From: Cephalotus follicularis
Lineage: Eukaryota > Streptophyta > Magnoliopsida > Oxalidales > Cephalotaceae
NCBI GenBank assembly: GCA_001972305.1
Contig: BDDD01000048.1
Span: 1-64,000, forward strand
DNA: 64,000 nucleotides
Reading direction: 5' to 3'
The notes beneath the pieces were generated by a model. It was given only the letters and a program-made list of their open reading frames with translations, was not told the origin of the DNA and did no database searches. The number at the start of each line of letters is the position of its first letter. Positions within the stretch are counted from its first letter, which is position 1. This document shows positions 45,282 to 55,639 of the stretch, one piece after another. The translations under genes were made by a program, and so were the position numbers.

Positions 45282-45840
45282 AATGTCTGTCAGCGCTGCT
45301 TTTGCAAAAGTCTTAGAGACTGAAAAACTGGCTGGGCCAAATTTCTTTGATTGGTAGCAAAATCTGCTCCTCATTTTAGGAAGCTTAAACGTTTCTCATT
45401 TTGTGATTGAGGAACCCCCGGTAATAGATACCAACCCGTCAGAAGACCATAAGGCTACGGTGGCCAAGTGGTGGTTTGACAATGACCGAGCACGTTACCG
45501 AGTGATTGCAGGCATGATGCCTAAATTGCAAAGGAAATGTGAGCATTGACATCCCTCATGTGCCATACTGATGCAACTCAAGGAGTTGTATGCCACACAG
45601 TCTAGGACTGATGAGGTAGATTTTGACCTTGATGAGTTGGAATCATCTGTAAAGCCTTTTCCATTTGATAGAATGACCTCTGAGAGGGGTAGTTCCAAGG
45701 GTAAGACTCTGATGGAGTGGCCACTTGGTCGAGGGGGTATTGCTAAGAGTAGGATACAGTGGCTTAAAAGAAAGAAAGCTTGCTTTTTCTGTGAAAAGCA
45801 AGGACACCGGAAAAGGGACTGGAAGGTGTTTCTTGCTTCC
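45282..45840 (+). pseudogene. Copia-1 gag
   Basis: The ATG at 45282 starts MSVSAAFAKVLETEKLAGPN, FFDW and then a stop (TAG, where a Tyr is expected), followed by LLILGSLNVSHFVIEEPP, KATVAKWWFDNDRARYRVIA and, in another frame from 45571, LMQLKELYATQSRTDEVDFD. The zinc knuckle CFFCEKQGHRKRDW (45781-45822) has lost its last Cys to Trp. Gag packages the element RNA; this copy is dead by stop, shift and knuckle loss. Confidence 0.85.
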
Positions 45841-46149
45841 ACTGCTGGTGCCTCAAGTTCAGGTACCTACATGATTAAGCTTCATGTAACTTCTAATATT
45901 AGTTCTACTTTGGTGTTAGACACCGGTTGTGGTACTAATATTTGCAATTCTTGGAAGGGTCTGAGAAGCGCAAGGCAGGTTAGAGCTGAAGAAGCAGTGG
46001 ACCTACGACTGGGTGATGGATCAAGGATCATTACTAGAGTTGTAGGTGTTTATGATTTACATTTGTCAAATGGTTTTGTAATAAATTTGGATCCCTGTTA
46101 TTTGGTTGAGAACTTAATACAGAACATTGTGAGTGTTTTGTACCTTTAG
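45841..46149 (+). pseudogene. Copia-1 protease
   Basis: Aspartic protease that cleaves the polyprotein. LVLDTGCGTNICNS has the catalytic D-T-G at 45919-45927; LRLGDGSRIITRVVGVYDLH follows. The frame continues from the gag end and stops at 46149, where a shift leads into the pre-integrase region. The active site itself looks intact. Confidence 0.82.
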
Positions 46150-46184
46150 AAATTGGGCTTAGAGCTTAATTTTAATGCATATGG

Positions 46185-47232
46185 TTGTTCTCTTTTTTAT
46201 GTAGTGACAAAAATGTCATATGTGAGGGCCACATTGATAATGCGATTTATGTTTTAAATATTGTTTACAAATCGACATTGTCAATCGAGCAAGGAACTAA
46301 AAGACAAAGAGAGAATAATGAAATTAATCAATCCTATACTTGGCACTACAGATTGGGTCATCCTAGTGAGGCAAGGATGTCAAAGTTGGTTAAGGATGGT
46401 TTTTTGGACATCCAGGACTTAGAGTCCTTTCCCACATGTGAATCTTGCCTGCTTGGAAAAATGACCAAATCTCCCTTCTCAGGTCATAGAGAGAGGGCAG
46501 TGGATTTACTGGGTTGTGGACCTATTCTGACAGTGCGCGAGGAGGATATCTTCACTTCATTACTTTTATAGATGATTTGTCATGGTATGGGTATGTGTTT
46601 ATGATGAAACACGATCAGATTCCTTTGAGAGGTTCAAGGAATTTAGAAATGAAGTAGAGAAGCAAACGGGTAAGCCCATTAAAACACTTCGATCAAATCG
46701 AGGGGGCGAATACCTGTCTTCAGAGTTCCAGGATTATCTTAGAGATAATGAGATTCTTTCACAGTGGACCCTTCCAGGAACACGACAGCATAATGGTGTG
46801 TCTGAATAGAGGAATCGGACCTTGATGAATATGATCCGATCCATGATGTGTTTTGCAGACCTCCCTACCTCTTTTTGGGGTTATGCACCGGAAACAACTG
46901 CATATGTCCTTAACCGGATTCCTTCGAAATCCGTTCCCTCCACACCTTATTAGGTGTTTAAAGGGAGGAAACTCAGCCTAAACCATTTGAAGGTTTGGGG
47001 CTGTCCAGCTTACGTTAGAAGGTTGGAACCTAGCAAGCTGAAGGCACGATCTGATCAGTGCCAGTTTGTGGGGTATCCAAAAGAAATAAAAGGATATTAT
47101 TTCTACCATCCCAGTGATCAAAAAATGTTTGTTTCGTATACTGTAGTCTTCCTGGAGAAGGAATTCCTACTCGTAGGAAGTAGTGGGAGCAAAGTGGAAC
47201 TCGAGGAGTTGCCATCGGGAGAAACACCTTAG
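46185..47232 (+). pseudogene. Copia-1 integrase
   Basis: The GAG-pre-integrase region reads WHYRLGHPSEARMSKLVKDG and CESCLLGKMTKSPFSGHRER, with the HHCC zinc pattern. The core continues in shifted frames (SDSFERFKEFRNEVEKQTGK, TLRSNRGGEYLSSEFQDYL, RQHNGVSE) with a TAG at 46807 just after the catalytic Glu. The C-terminal part (46954-47232) has LNHLKVWGCPAYVRRLEPSK and GYYFYHPSDQK. Three or more breaks. Plant copia integrases have the same block order. Confidence 0.85.
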
Positions 47233-47379
47233 AACGGAAAGGGATTAGAGGCTAGTACCTCTAGAGACACAACTAAGATTAGATCCCAGCATGAGATTAG
47301 ATCTCATACAGGAACTCCTTCAGTAAGGAGATCATGAAGGGTTTCAATAGCGCCCGAGAGATATGGTTTTCTCGTTGAA

Positions 47380-48174
47380 GGCACTGATGAACCCAACATC
47401 ATTGAGGATGATAAGTCTGCAAGCTATCAGGAAGCAGTGCAAGGAACTAAATCCGATGCATGGTTAGATGCCACGAAGTCCGAGAAGCATTCCAAGTACG
47501 CCAACCAAGTTTAGAACTTGGTCGAAGCTCCCGAGGGCATAGTGCCTATTTGTTTCAAATGGATCTTCAAGAAGAAGATTGGCGCAGATGGAGAGATTGA
47601 GACATACAAAGTGTGATTGGTGGTGAAAGGGTGTAGACAACGACATGGTGTTGATTATACCGAAACTTTCTCACCAGTTGCAATGCTCAAATCCATTCGG
47701 ATATTGCTTGCTAGTGCCGCTCATTATAATTATGAGATATGGCAAATGGATGTCAAGACTGCGTTCTTGAACGGACATCTTGAAGAGGACATTTATATGT
47801 CCCAACCTGAGGGGTTTACATCCACTGAATCTTCGCACATGGTGTGCAAGCTTCAGAGGTCAATTTATGGCCTAAAGCAAGCATCTAGGAGCTGCAACTT
47901 ATGTTTTTATGAGGCTGTCAAGTCTTTTGGCTTCATTAAAAACGTAGATGAGCCTTGTGTCTACCGGAAACAGGAAAACTCAGGTATCACTTTCTTGGTG
48001 CTATACGTGGATGACATTCTACTCATTGGGAATGATGTAGGTATGTTGCAATCCGTGAAAGGATGGCTAGCCAAGAACTTCTCCATGAAGGATTTGGGAG
48101 AAGCCTCCTACATACTTGGTATAAAGATCTATAGAGATAGATCTAATAGGCTGCTTGGGCTTTTCGAAAGCTAG
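47380..48174 (+). pseudogene. Copia-1 reverse transcriptase
   Basis: Starts with AVQGTKSDAWLDATKSEKHS and VPICFKWIFKKKIGADGEIE, broken by stops, then an open frame from 47617: RQRHGVDYTETFSPVAMLKS, QMDVKTAFLNGHLEEDIYMS, GLKQASRSCNLCF and the catalytic YVDD at 48004-48015 in LVLYVDDILLIGND. It stops at 48172 in the SQSQYISKVLKRF-like region (S to stop). Catalytic residues are intact but the frame is not. Confidence 0.88.
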
Positions 48175-48999
48175 TACATCAGCAAAGTACTGAAACGGTT
48201 CAGTATGGAGAATCCCAAACGGGGCTTATTGCCAATAAGCCATGAATTCAACTTTCCAAGAAGATGTCCCCGCACCATATAAGGAAAGAGAAGTCATGAG
48301 TCAGATGCCCTATGCTTCAGCTGTGGGATCGATCATGTATGCCATGTTGTGTACTAGGGCTGATGTCGCACATGCCTTGGGTATGGCAAGTCGATTTCAG
48401 TCCAATCCTGGTTTGAAACAGTAGGAAGTAGTCAAAGGGATCCTTAAGTACCTTAGATGGACTCAGGATGCCTTCTTGATCTACGGCGGAGATAATGAGT
48501 TGAAATTGGAGGGATACATTGACTCCAGTTTCAATAAATTGGAGGGATACATTGACTCCAGTTTCAATAGTGATCCGGATGATCACAAATCAGTCTCGGG
48601 ATATGTCATATCCTAAATGGCGGTGATGTGAGTAGGAGAAGCTCAAAACAGAAAACAATGATAGACTCCACAATAGAAGCAGAGTATATAGTAGCTTCAG
48701 ATGCTCTAAAGGAGGGTGTTTGGATGCGTAAGTTCATAGCTAAACTTGGAGTGGTTCCAACCATTAGTCCTCCTGTAGTTCTCTACTGTGACAACAATGG
48801 GGCTATTGCGCAAGCCAAGGAGCCCAAGTCTCACCAAAGGTTCAAGCATATCCTCCGGCGTTATCACTTGATTCGTGAGATCATTGACAGAGGAGACATT
48901 GTATTAGAGAGGGTTGTCTTAGAGGCAAATTTAGCAGACCCACTTACTAAAGCTCTTAGTAGTAATGTATTCAAGAGTCATCGTAGTAAGATGGCTTGA
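48175..48999 (+). pseudogene. Copia-1 connection and RNase H
   Basis: YASAVGSIMYAMLCTRADVA and LGMASRFQSNPG (48242-48424) are followed by a stop, then LEGYIDSSFN, which is present twice because of a 33-base in-frame duplication. RNase H continues as DSTIEAEYIVASDALKEGVW, YCDNNGAIAQAKEPKSHQRF and ANLADPLTKALSS (48628-48999). The coding ends 25 bases before the polypurine tract, as in Copia-3. Confidence 0.87.
48503..48568 (+). repeat. 33-base in-frame tandem duplication at the RNase H Asp
   Basis: AAATTGGAGGGATACATTGA... occurs at 48503-48535 and again at 48536-48568. It duplicates 11 residues including the GYIDSSF block, whose Asp corresponds to the first catalytic acid of copia RNase H (GYTDSDF/GYSDADW in relatives). 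The copies look identical, so the event is recent relative to the rest of the decay. Confidence 0.88.
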
Positions 49000-49023
49000 A
49001 CTATAGGGCATCGTGGCTTGAGG

Positions 49024-49037
49024 GCAAAGTGGGAGAT
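49024..49037 (+). other. Copia-1 polypurine tract
   Basis: GCAAAGTGGGAGAT lies directly before the 3' LTR start. The same block (complement, ATCTCCCATTTGGC) precedes the Copia-2 LTR at 55594. Confidence 0.88.
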
Positions 49038-51138
49038 TGTTAGAGAGAGTGTGACCGTCAAGCCACTAGGTGGTTCGATGTACTTGTACTCTGGTCATTA
49101 TATGTATAGTCTTGTTATATTCATGTTACATTGTACAAATTGTATTTTGTTATTGGCATAACTGTATATATTTTATCACATAATCGAAGCATGACACTGC
49201 TTACATATACGGTGCCCTGTGACGTCAAAGGGTTGGTTGTCAAGCCAAGGGCTATGAGAGTGACTTCCTTATTCCCTTGACTAAACTGTTCAAAGTCATA
49301 GGTTCACTTATTTTGGGCATTTGTGAACCAGACAGACTTGTCGTATTGTGCTTGCTCTCGCGAATGGGAGGGTGGAGTATCTCATTGTCACTTGGGTTGA
49401 ACCCTAAAACTAATACAGGGTGCGTGCTGGGAGTATGTAGACTGAACTAGACCCACCATAGGAATTTAATTTGGATGGTCATATATCCCGTGTCAGTAGA
49501 GTTTCCCATATGGGACAGTAGTGTATAGACTCTACAAGTCTAGAAAGTTTTGAATGGACTTGTCTGATCCTTAGACCTGAGCGGTTACTGTGTATTGAAT
49601 AGAGACTATCTGACTTTGATTTCTACCCTACCTGGTTCTTTCGCGGGACTGGTAAACAGGAAGCTTTTGGGTCTTACAGGATTTATGTGAATGTAAGTGA
49701 GTGCGCAACATGCCATCAATAGTAGTTGACTACTTTTAAGACCCTGAACCTATGACTATCATATTCCAGGTGTGTAAATTAATCCCTTGATTAATTTCCA
49801 CAATTAACTCCGTTTCCAATACATCTGATACTTTATCCCGACGACAGTTACCGTGTACTATAATCCCTCGTCATCCTCATCTCCGATAACAGCCTAGGGT
49901 AAGGATACGTGTCAACCCTAGAGATGTCAGTATTTGTAAATCTGTATATATATATACCATCATGACTATCGACAAGCCTTTCCAGAAACCCTAGGTTCCA
50001 GCTCACCATAACCTGGCCAGGTATTTCAAAGTCTATAATGAATACATATACTATAAAGCCAATCACCCTCACATCAGGTGTGACAATTTACTTAAGAGCA
50101 AGGCGTCTTAGTAACACACCATAATTACCAATTAATTCCGGACTTTCGGGTCCCGCCACCCCAGTATATGTATTCGATACATATATCGTATTGTTTTATA
50201 ACGTGTGGTAGCACATGTTATATCGTGGTGTATTAGTGATGTTACGTGACTGGTTAGTTGATGTAATATACTAATATGATTTTAGTATTGAATAATAATT
50301 GGATTATTATTTTATCTCTAATCTCTATATCTCTCTCCTGATTGGTTACATGAAAAGCAACATGTGTTCGGTTGTTAGGCAACCTGTATTTGACATAACA
50401 TGTTTTCCTTCCTAAAGGAAATGAAGACAACGCGTCTTCCATGCATGGAAATTTCGCATGTCATGCAAACAGCTTTGGTATAGCCATGAGTCAAGCAACG
50501 AAAAAATGGAATTGGTGCCAAGAGAAAGGAAATGGGATCTCTATTCTTGGTATGGAATCCTTTGAAGTGTTTTCTTGTTTTGGTAGACATAATGATGATC
50601 CACAATTGGTGGATCATAACAATGGAATGCTTCATTGTACAAGAGAGGGAGAACACGTTTTTGCAGAGTGTGGTCTTGCTCCTGGAAAATGTTTTGACTG
50701 AGAGTTGCATTGTGCTTATTTTGTTCTTAGTGTAGAACAAAGAGAGAAAAGAGAAATCAATACTATACCACCACCACTTGATTTCTATAGGTGGTCTATT
50801 GCATGCATTGAGCTCTACATTCCCTGTATTAATCCTAGACTAGTATTGGTAATACATGAATTGTTTTACATTGGTTGTTCCGCTACTGTCTATTCCTGAG
50901 TGACAGCTTGAAGTCTCAGAACGGATACTGGAAGGAAGGAGTTGGTTGCTCGGTATAAACTCTATCCTTATATATATGATTATATTGTTTATCTGGATTG
51001 TTGATTAGCGATCCTAGGTTGGTTTATGGTGTTAGATAATGGATGTTTATAGTTTTGAGCCACTTTATTGAAAAATAAAGTTGAACAGTCCATGCAACTA
51101 ATGCCTAAAATGACCATAATCTTAGTTTTATTCTTACA
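49038..51138 (+). mobile_element. Copia-1 3' LTR, with internal inversion
   Basis: 2101 bases from TGTTAGAGAGAGTGTGACCG to TTTTATTCTTACA. It is collinear with the two 5' LTR parts except for 49713 to about 50086, which is reverse-complemented. The junction ATAACATGTTTTCC at 50395-50408 is the empty site corresponding to the LTR-X insertion in the 5' LTR. No gene is present. Confidence 0.88.
49713..50086. other. Inverted segment within the Copia-1 3' LTR
   Basis: Reads as the reverse complement of 20991 to about 21365. For example, CCTGGCCAGGTATTTCAAAG here matches CTTTGAAATACCTGGCCAGG at 21050. Flanks GCAACATG on the left and AAGAGCAAGGCGTCTTAGTA on the right keep the normal orientation. The Copia-2 LTR has the 5' LTR arrangement (GGGATCGTCACACC first on its sense strand), so this copy is the derived one. 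Confidence 0.88.
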
Positions 51139-51140
51139 AT

Positions 51141-52130
51141 GAGGGGCCATACGATAAGAGCTCCTGATATCGGTGCCGTCCCTGGAAACAAATCAATCAT
51201 AAACTCTGTATCCCTCTTGGGCGGTAAGGATGTCAACTCATCCGAGAACACATCGGATACTTAGAGACAACAGGAACATCCTCCAACCTCAGTACCCATT
51301 TCCTGGTGTCAATCACAGGCATTAGGAAACCACTACAACCCTGTCTTATAAGCCTGTCAGCATGAAGAGCTGATATCATCTGAACCGACTGGTGCTCTAA
51401 AGTCCTAACAAACTGGAACTGAGATTGACTAGGCAAACTAAGGGCCACGACCTTCCCATTACAATCCACATGGGCGTAATACGCCGATAACCAATCCATC
51501 CCGAGAATCACATCCAGATCAGCCATCGGTAACACTATAATGTCTGCTACCGAAACACGGCCAGCGATCTCCAACACATAAGACCTACATACCCACTCTG
51601 ATATAACAGACTCCCCTACTGGGGTACTAACCTCCATCATAAAAGGAAATGGCTCGGGCTCCACACTAACATGGCATATAAAATATGATGCAATGTATGA
51701 ATAGGATGAGCCCGAATCTATAGGAACCCGTGCCATATGCTGAGAGATACAAATAGTACCTCCAATCACTAATGTAGATCCTCTTGCAACACTATGATCC
51801 ATACCATACAACCTACCCTGAACAGTAGGCATCGATCCCATAGGCTGCTTGCCACGATCTCTCCCTGCCACAGAAGGCGAACTTGTGCCAGGACGGCCCT
51901 GATACCGCAGTCTAAAACCACTGCCCTACTGATAACAAAAACTCAGGTTCTACTGAGAACCTCTCTAAGATCGGCCTGAACTCTGCCCTGGCTGACTCCC
52001 TGAACCATGGCACTCTCTATCCACGTGATCGGAAGCCCCACAATTCATAGGTTTACCAGCTTTCCACCAACAATCATCTGATGTGTGGTTCGAGCATCCA
52101 CAATGTACACACAGATCAAAGGGAGCCTGA
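51141..52130 (-). pseudogene. Gypsy-A gag end and protease (piece 3)
   Basis: Minus-strand reading: the zinc knuckle CVHCGCSNHTSDDCWWKAGK and CGASDHVDREC (51965-52130), then the protease frame 51871-51233 with VPIDSGSSYSYIAS (active site D-S-G), [20 protein letters not shown] and [20 protein letters not shown]. After a shift, LTSLPPKRDTEFMIDLFPG and the YRMAPL block lead to 51141, exactly where piece 2 (20313) starts with LELRELK. Cut on the right by the Athila-2 LTR inside the knuckle region. Closely related to Gypsy-B in sequence. Confidence 0.9.
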
Positions 52131-52321
52131 TGTTCACGTGTTTTGAGTGTTTTAAATTTATAACGCAAGTGCACGGTTGTGCAACAATGGGTCAAATGCT
52201 AGGAAATGAGCTAAATTAATTTTAATACATTCAACCTCAGCATAGTATGCAAAATTGAGGTTTAATATTAAAATCTACTACTAAACATACAAAAATAAAC
52301 TAATTATTAAAACAGGAACTG

Positions 52322-52385
52322 AAGGCGTCGACGCTTTGTCAAGGCGTCAAAGTAAATAAATGTAAAGCAGGAAAGCGTCGATGCT
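52322..52385. repeat. GTCGAC group in Athila-2 LTR
   Basis: GAAGGCGTCGACGCTTTGTC, AAGGCGTCAAAG and AAAGCGTCGATGCTACGG. It sits at a different LTR position from the Athila-1 cluster (before, not after, the minisatellite). Confidence 0.7.
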
Positions 52386-52569
52386 ACGGTTAAGAGCACT
52401 GAATAAAAAATAATAGAATTTAAAACATGCAAACTATGAATTATCAAAGCAGTAAATAAATCTAAATAAAATATGCAAGAGAAAAGCGGTTTTAGGGTAT
52501 AGAAACTCACCATAGATTATATTGAACAATTCACTTACTTGATTGATAAAACCTTGGTACCCAATGACA

Positions 52570-52730
52570 GCTAGGTCGATACGGAGTGTGACTATGATGA
52601 CAAATCATATGAGTAGTCATGCTAGGTCTATACGGAGTGTGATAGCGGCGATAAATCGTATGACTAGACATGGTAAGTCTATACGGAGTGTGTTTGGCGT
52701 GACAAACCGTATGAGTAGACTCCATTGATT
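52570..52730. repeat. GCTAGGTCTATACG minisatellite in Athila-2 LTR
   Basis: Three units of about 51 bases: GCTAGGTCGATACGGAGTGT, GCTAGGTCTATACGGAGTGT and GGTAAGTCTATACGGAGTGT, each ending in TATGAGTAGNC or a close variant. Confidence 0.85.
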
Positions 52731-52976
52731 GCGTTAAAAACCATTTATTTAGCAACTTTCATATTCATCGATAAGATATTTCTGGATTTTAATCAGACAG
52801 ACAAAGTGTGTGTGAAGGCAGAAAATTGAAGAACAAATCAAATATTCAAGGATTTTTATTGATGGAGTTGAAGCAATACAATCTAATGGCTTGTTCTAGC
52901 CCTAAAAACCTTAAGAATTTAGCTACAAAACATGGCAAATAAACTGACTGGAAAAGAAAAGAAAGGGAGGCCGGCT

Positions 52977-55593
52977 TGTTGGAAACCTGGCAAGGGTTCC
53001 CGGTCGATTTGGTCATAGGACGCAAGTGTGTATAATTTTAATTTTTCAAAAACACCAAGACTGAAAGTAATGGTCCACACTTACATATTAGTACCAAATA
53101 GAAAAGCCTAGGATCTCCGTTTAATTAACAATCGAACTGAAAACAAGAACAACCATGCACAAAAGGAAAAACCGAACACACGTTGGTAAAGATAAAAGTA
53201 AGAGCGAAGCAATCATACCAACGTTGGAGGCTCTACCACTTTGCTGCTACACGATTGCAGTAGCAACTGCCGGTCACCGGTAACACCGTCGGTATTTGAA
53301 CAGTCCACGTTTGGTCCGATCTTGACACCAACGGACTCAAAAAAGATAGCTCAACCCGAAACTGGAGGAGACTTGCCCGGAACCTCACTGGAACACGGAG
53401 GCTAGAGGCGGCGACTCACTGAGTTCGGACTCAGTGAGTCTCAATCAATTATTCATTGACCGACCTTGACATATGTGGACACCAACACCCCAACGAACAC
53501 GCTGGTGGCCGAGACTCGGCCTGGAACGACGAAAAAAACTGTCGGCGAGTCACGGGGTTGACTCGCCGTTCGTCGTCAGTGGCCGCAAAGCCACAGAACT
53601 GCTCAGGAACACCAGCCTGACACACCCCTACCTAAGACTCGCCGTCACTTGGGCGCGGAACGCAAAGTCTTAGCAGCCCGACGAGTCAACTCGCCCAGTT
53701 GACTCACCACGCACAAACACCGGCCAAAATAACCGAAAAACGCTAAACAAAGATCAAAATGGGTAAATTCATTGATTGGCTCCACCCATGGTGATCGTCG
53801 GCGGTGGAAGAGGCGCCAGAAGCAAGCGGAGGTAGAAAATGCAATCTGCCTCCAGGGAGCAAAGAGAGGGGAAAATGGGAGAGAGAAGGGAGGAGACATA
53901 TCGGGGAAGGATGCTTGACTCCACCGGGACACCGACGCGAAGCGGCGTCACCATATCCGGCCGAAACTCGCGCCTCAGGCGCGCTGCGCACAAAGCGCAG
54001 TCTCTCTCTCGGCTTCTGGCGCACGAAAATGGGAGAGAAAAAGAGGGAGAGAGTGTGAGAAAGATTAAGAGAGAGATTTTAAAATGGATTTTAAAATGCA
54101 TTTTTGACTTAATAAATAAGTCTCTTTTTTCTCTCTTTTTTCTCTTTTCTCCTTTAATTAAAATCTCTTTCAATTTTAATTTTGTTTCTCCCACATGTTT
54201 AATAACTCTCTCAATTAATTAAACATGTTTCTCTTTATAATTAAAATCTCTTTCAATTTTAATTTTTTTTTATCCTTCCTGTAAATTAAAGACTCTCTCT
54301 TTAATTTTGATTTAATAAAATTAAACCATGCTCCAGCTTTAAATCTCTTATATATCAAGATGAACGAAAAACAAACCACTAATGTAAAAATAATATATAC
54401 TAGTTAAAAACTCGATTTACCACCAAGCGAGCATGTGTGCAATATGCCCCACTTTTCCAATAATTGGGCGGGACCCGAAAGCCTGGTGGATTTCTGATAC
54501 GATGATAAATTTCTCAGAACATCCCGAAGTTCTGGTACGACTATCCAGCTAATAGTCTCGGTGTGATCTATAATCACCCCTAAATCCGCGGACCAAAAAG
54601 TACCACGTCTATCATTCGTTTAACGGTTCCCCAGCACTTTATCACTGTCATCGGTTTGTGTGCCATGTATCCTTCATCATCTCGGCTTCGACCGCGGACT
54701 AGGGTTTGGATAACTGTCACCCTGGGAAAAACCGCGATAACTATAATTCTATGAACGCACTGAGACTATGGGAGATATCCCTGGAAATCTCTCATTCCCA
54801 ATCCCCCAGTACCCGGTCGGGAATTTTAAGTCTTCAACGGTCATAGATGTTATAGAGCCTATAACCCTCAACACAGGTGTGACGATCCCTTATTGCGAAC
54901 TCGCCCATACATCTCAATGCAGCTCCCACAAGGCCCAAAGACAACCCTTTTTCCAGCACGTGGCTAGTGCTGGGGAAGGCGGAAATCAAAGCCAAACAGT
55001 TACTACACAACGTATGCCAGCCGCTCAGGTCTAACGATACAACGTAAATCACATGTGATCTACTAGTCACCTTTGACTAAGCACTACCGCGACAATAGGA
55101 ACTCTATTGACAGAGGTGTTGACTCTCCAAATGGATAACCTATGGTGGGTCAGTTCAGTGTCGTGCCTCTGCACGTACCCTGTATCAGCTTTAGGGTAAA
55201 ACCCAAATTGCAATGAGATGATCCATCCTCCTTTACCATTTGGAGCAAGCATAACACGACAAGTCTCTGCGGTTCATCAATTGCCCTAAGAAAGTGAACC
55301 TATGACTTGGAACTTTTGTCACAAGGGAGTAAGGATCTCATTCTCATAACCTCTCAGGCACGACATCCAACCCTTTACGGACAGAGCGCTATATGTGTAT
55401 TCTGTTGACATGGTGATCAACTGATTGGTTGAGACGGTATGGGATAATACATATAGCAAGATGTCAATATATTATTTAAAATGCACAATAAAACATGAAT
55501 GGAACTAAGAATGTACGATTCAAGAGTGTGTCATATATCAACAACATATGTCTGCAGCCTTCTCGTGGCTTGCAGGGACACCCTAATATAACA
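52977..55593 (-). mobile_element. Copia-2 3' LTR
   Basis: 2617 bases. On the plus strand it starts TGTTGGAAACCTGGC and ends CCCTAATATAACA next to the polypurine tract. It shares with Copia-1 LTRs the blocks CACAGGTGTGACGATCCC, GGCGGGACCCGAAAG and GATCCTAGG (complement). It contains a TGAGTC/GACTCG group and TCTCTTT-rich tracts (54115-54310). The left end is inferred from TG and the break with Athila-2. The overlapping frames at 53645-54222 have low-complexity composition and no domain. Confidence 0.78.
53400..53715. repeat. TGAGTC/GACTCG group in Copia-2 LTR
   Basis: Copies include GCGACTCACTGAGTTCGGACTC, split here as GACTCACTGAGTTC and GGACTCAGTGAGTC, plus GAGTCACGGGGTTGACTCGCC, CGACGAGTCAACTCGCCCAG and TTGACTCACC. 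The same group type occurs in gypsy LTR-W and LTR-X. Confidence 0.65.
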
Positions 55594-55607
55594 ATCTCCC
55601 ATTTGGC
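55594..55607 (-). other. Copia-2 polypurine tract
   Basis: ATCTCCCATTTGGC is the complement of GCCAAATGGGAGAT, close to the Copia-1 tract at 49024. Confidence 0.85.
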
Positions 55608-55639
55608 CCTCCAGCCACGAAGACCTCTAGCCTAAGCAT

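Larger units (their letters stand above)
20314..51138 (+). mobile_element. Copia-1, full-length element expanded by nested insertions
   Basis: A Ty1/copia element on the plus strand sits inside the Gypsy-A gene. Its 5' LTR is in two parts (20314-21687 and 42932-43675, 2118 bases together); its 3' LTR is 49038-51138 (2101 bases). Primer-binding site, gag, protease, integrase, reverse transcriptase and RNase H follow in copia order. Left flank GAGGA and right flank GAGGG (51141-51145) form an approximate TSD with one mismatch and two extra bases. The intervening 21688-42926 is the later solo LTR-X with its own insertions. Confidence 0.85.
52131..52976 (-). mobile_element. Athila-2 LTR, left portion
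   Basis: Starts TGTTCACGTGTTTTGAGTG, with ATAACGCAAGTGCACGG following, as in Athila-1. It contains a small GTCGAC group (52322-52385), a minisatellite block (52570-52730) and the AATCAGACAGACAAAGTGTG stretch shared with 37430. Left flank CCTGA (52126-52130) should be its TSD; the partner lies beyond the window. It is cut at 52976 by Copia-2. Orientation is taken from Athila-1. It may be a solo LTR or part of a full element. Confidence 0.78.

Noticed and set aside
53645..54222. Several overlapping frames of 84-141 residues
   Set aside because: They lie in the Copia-2 LTR in low-complexity purine/pyrimidine sequence, with mutual overlap on both strands and no domain.
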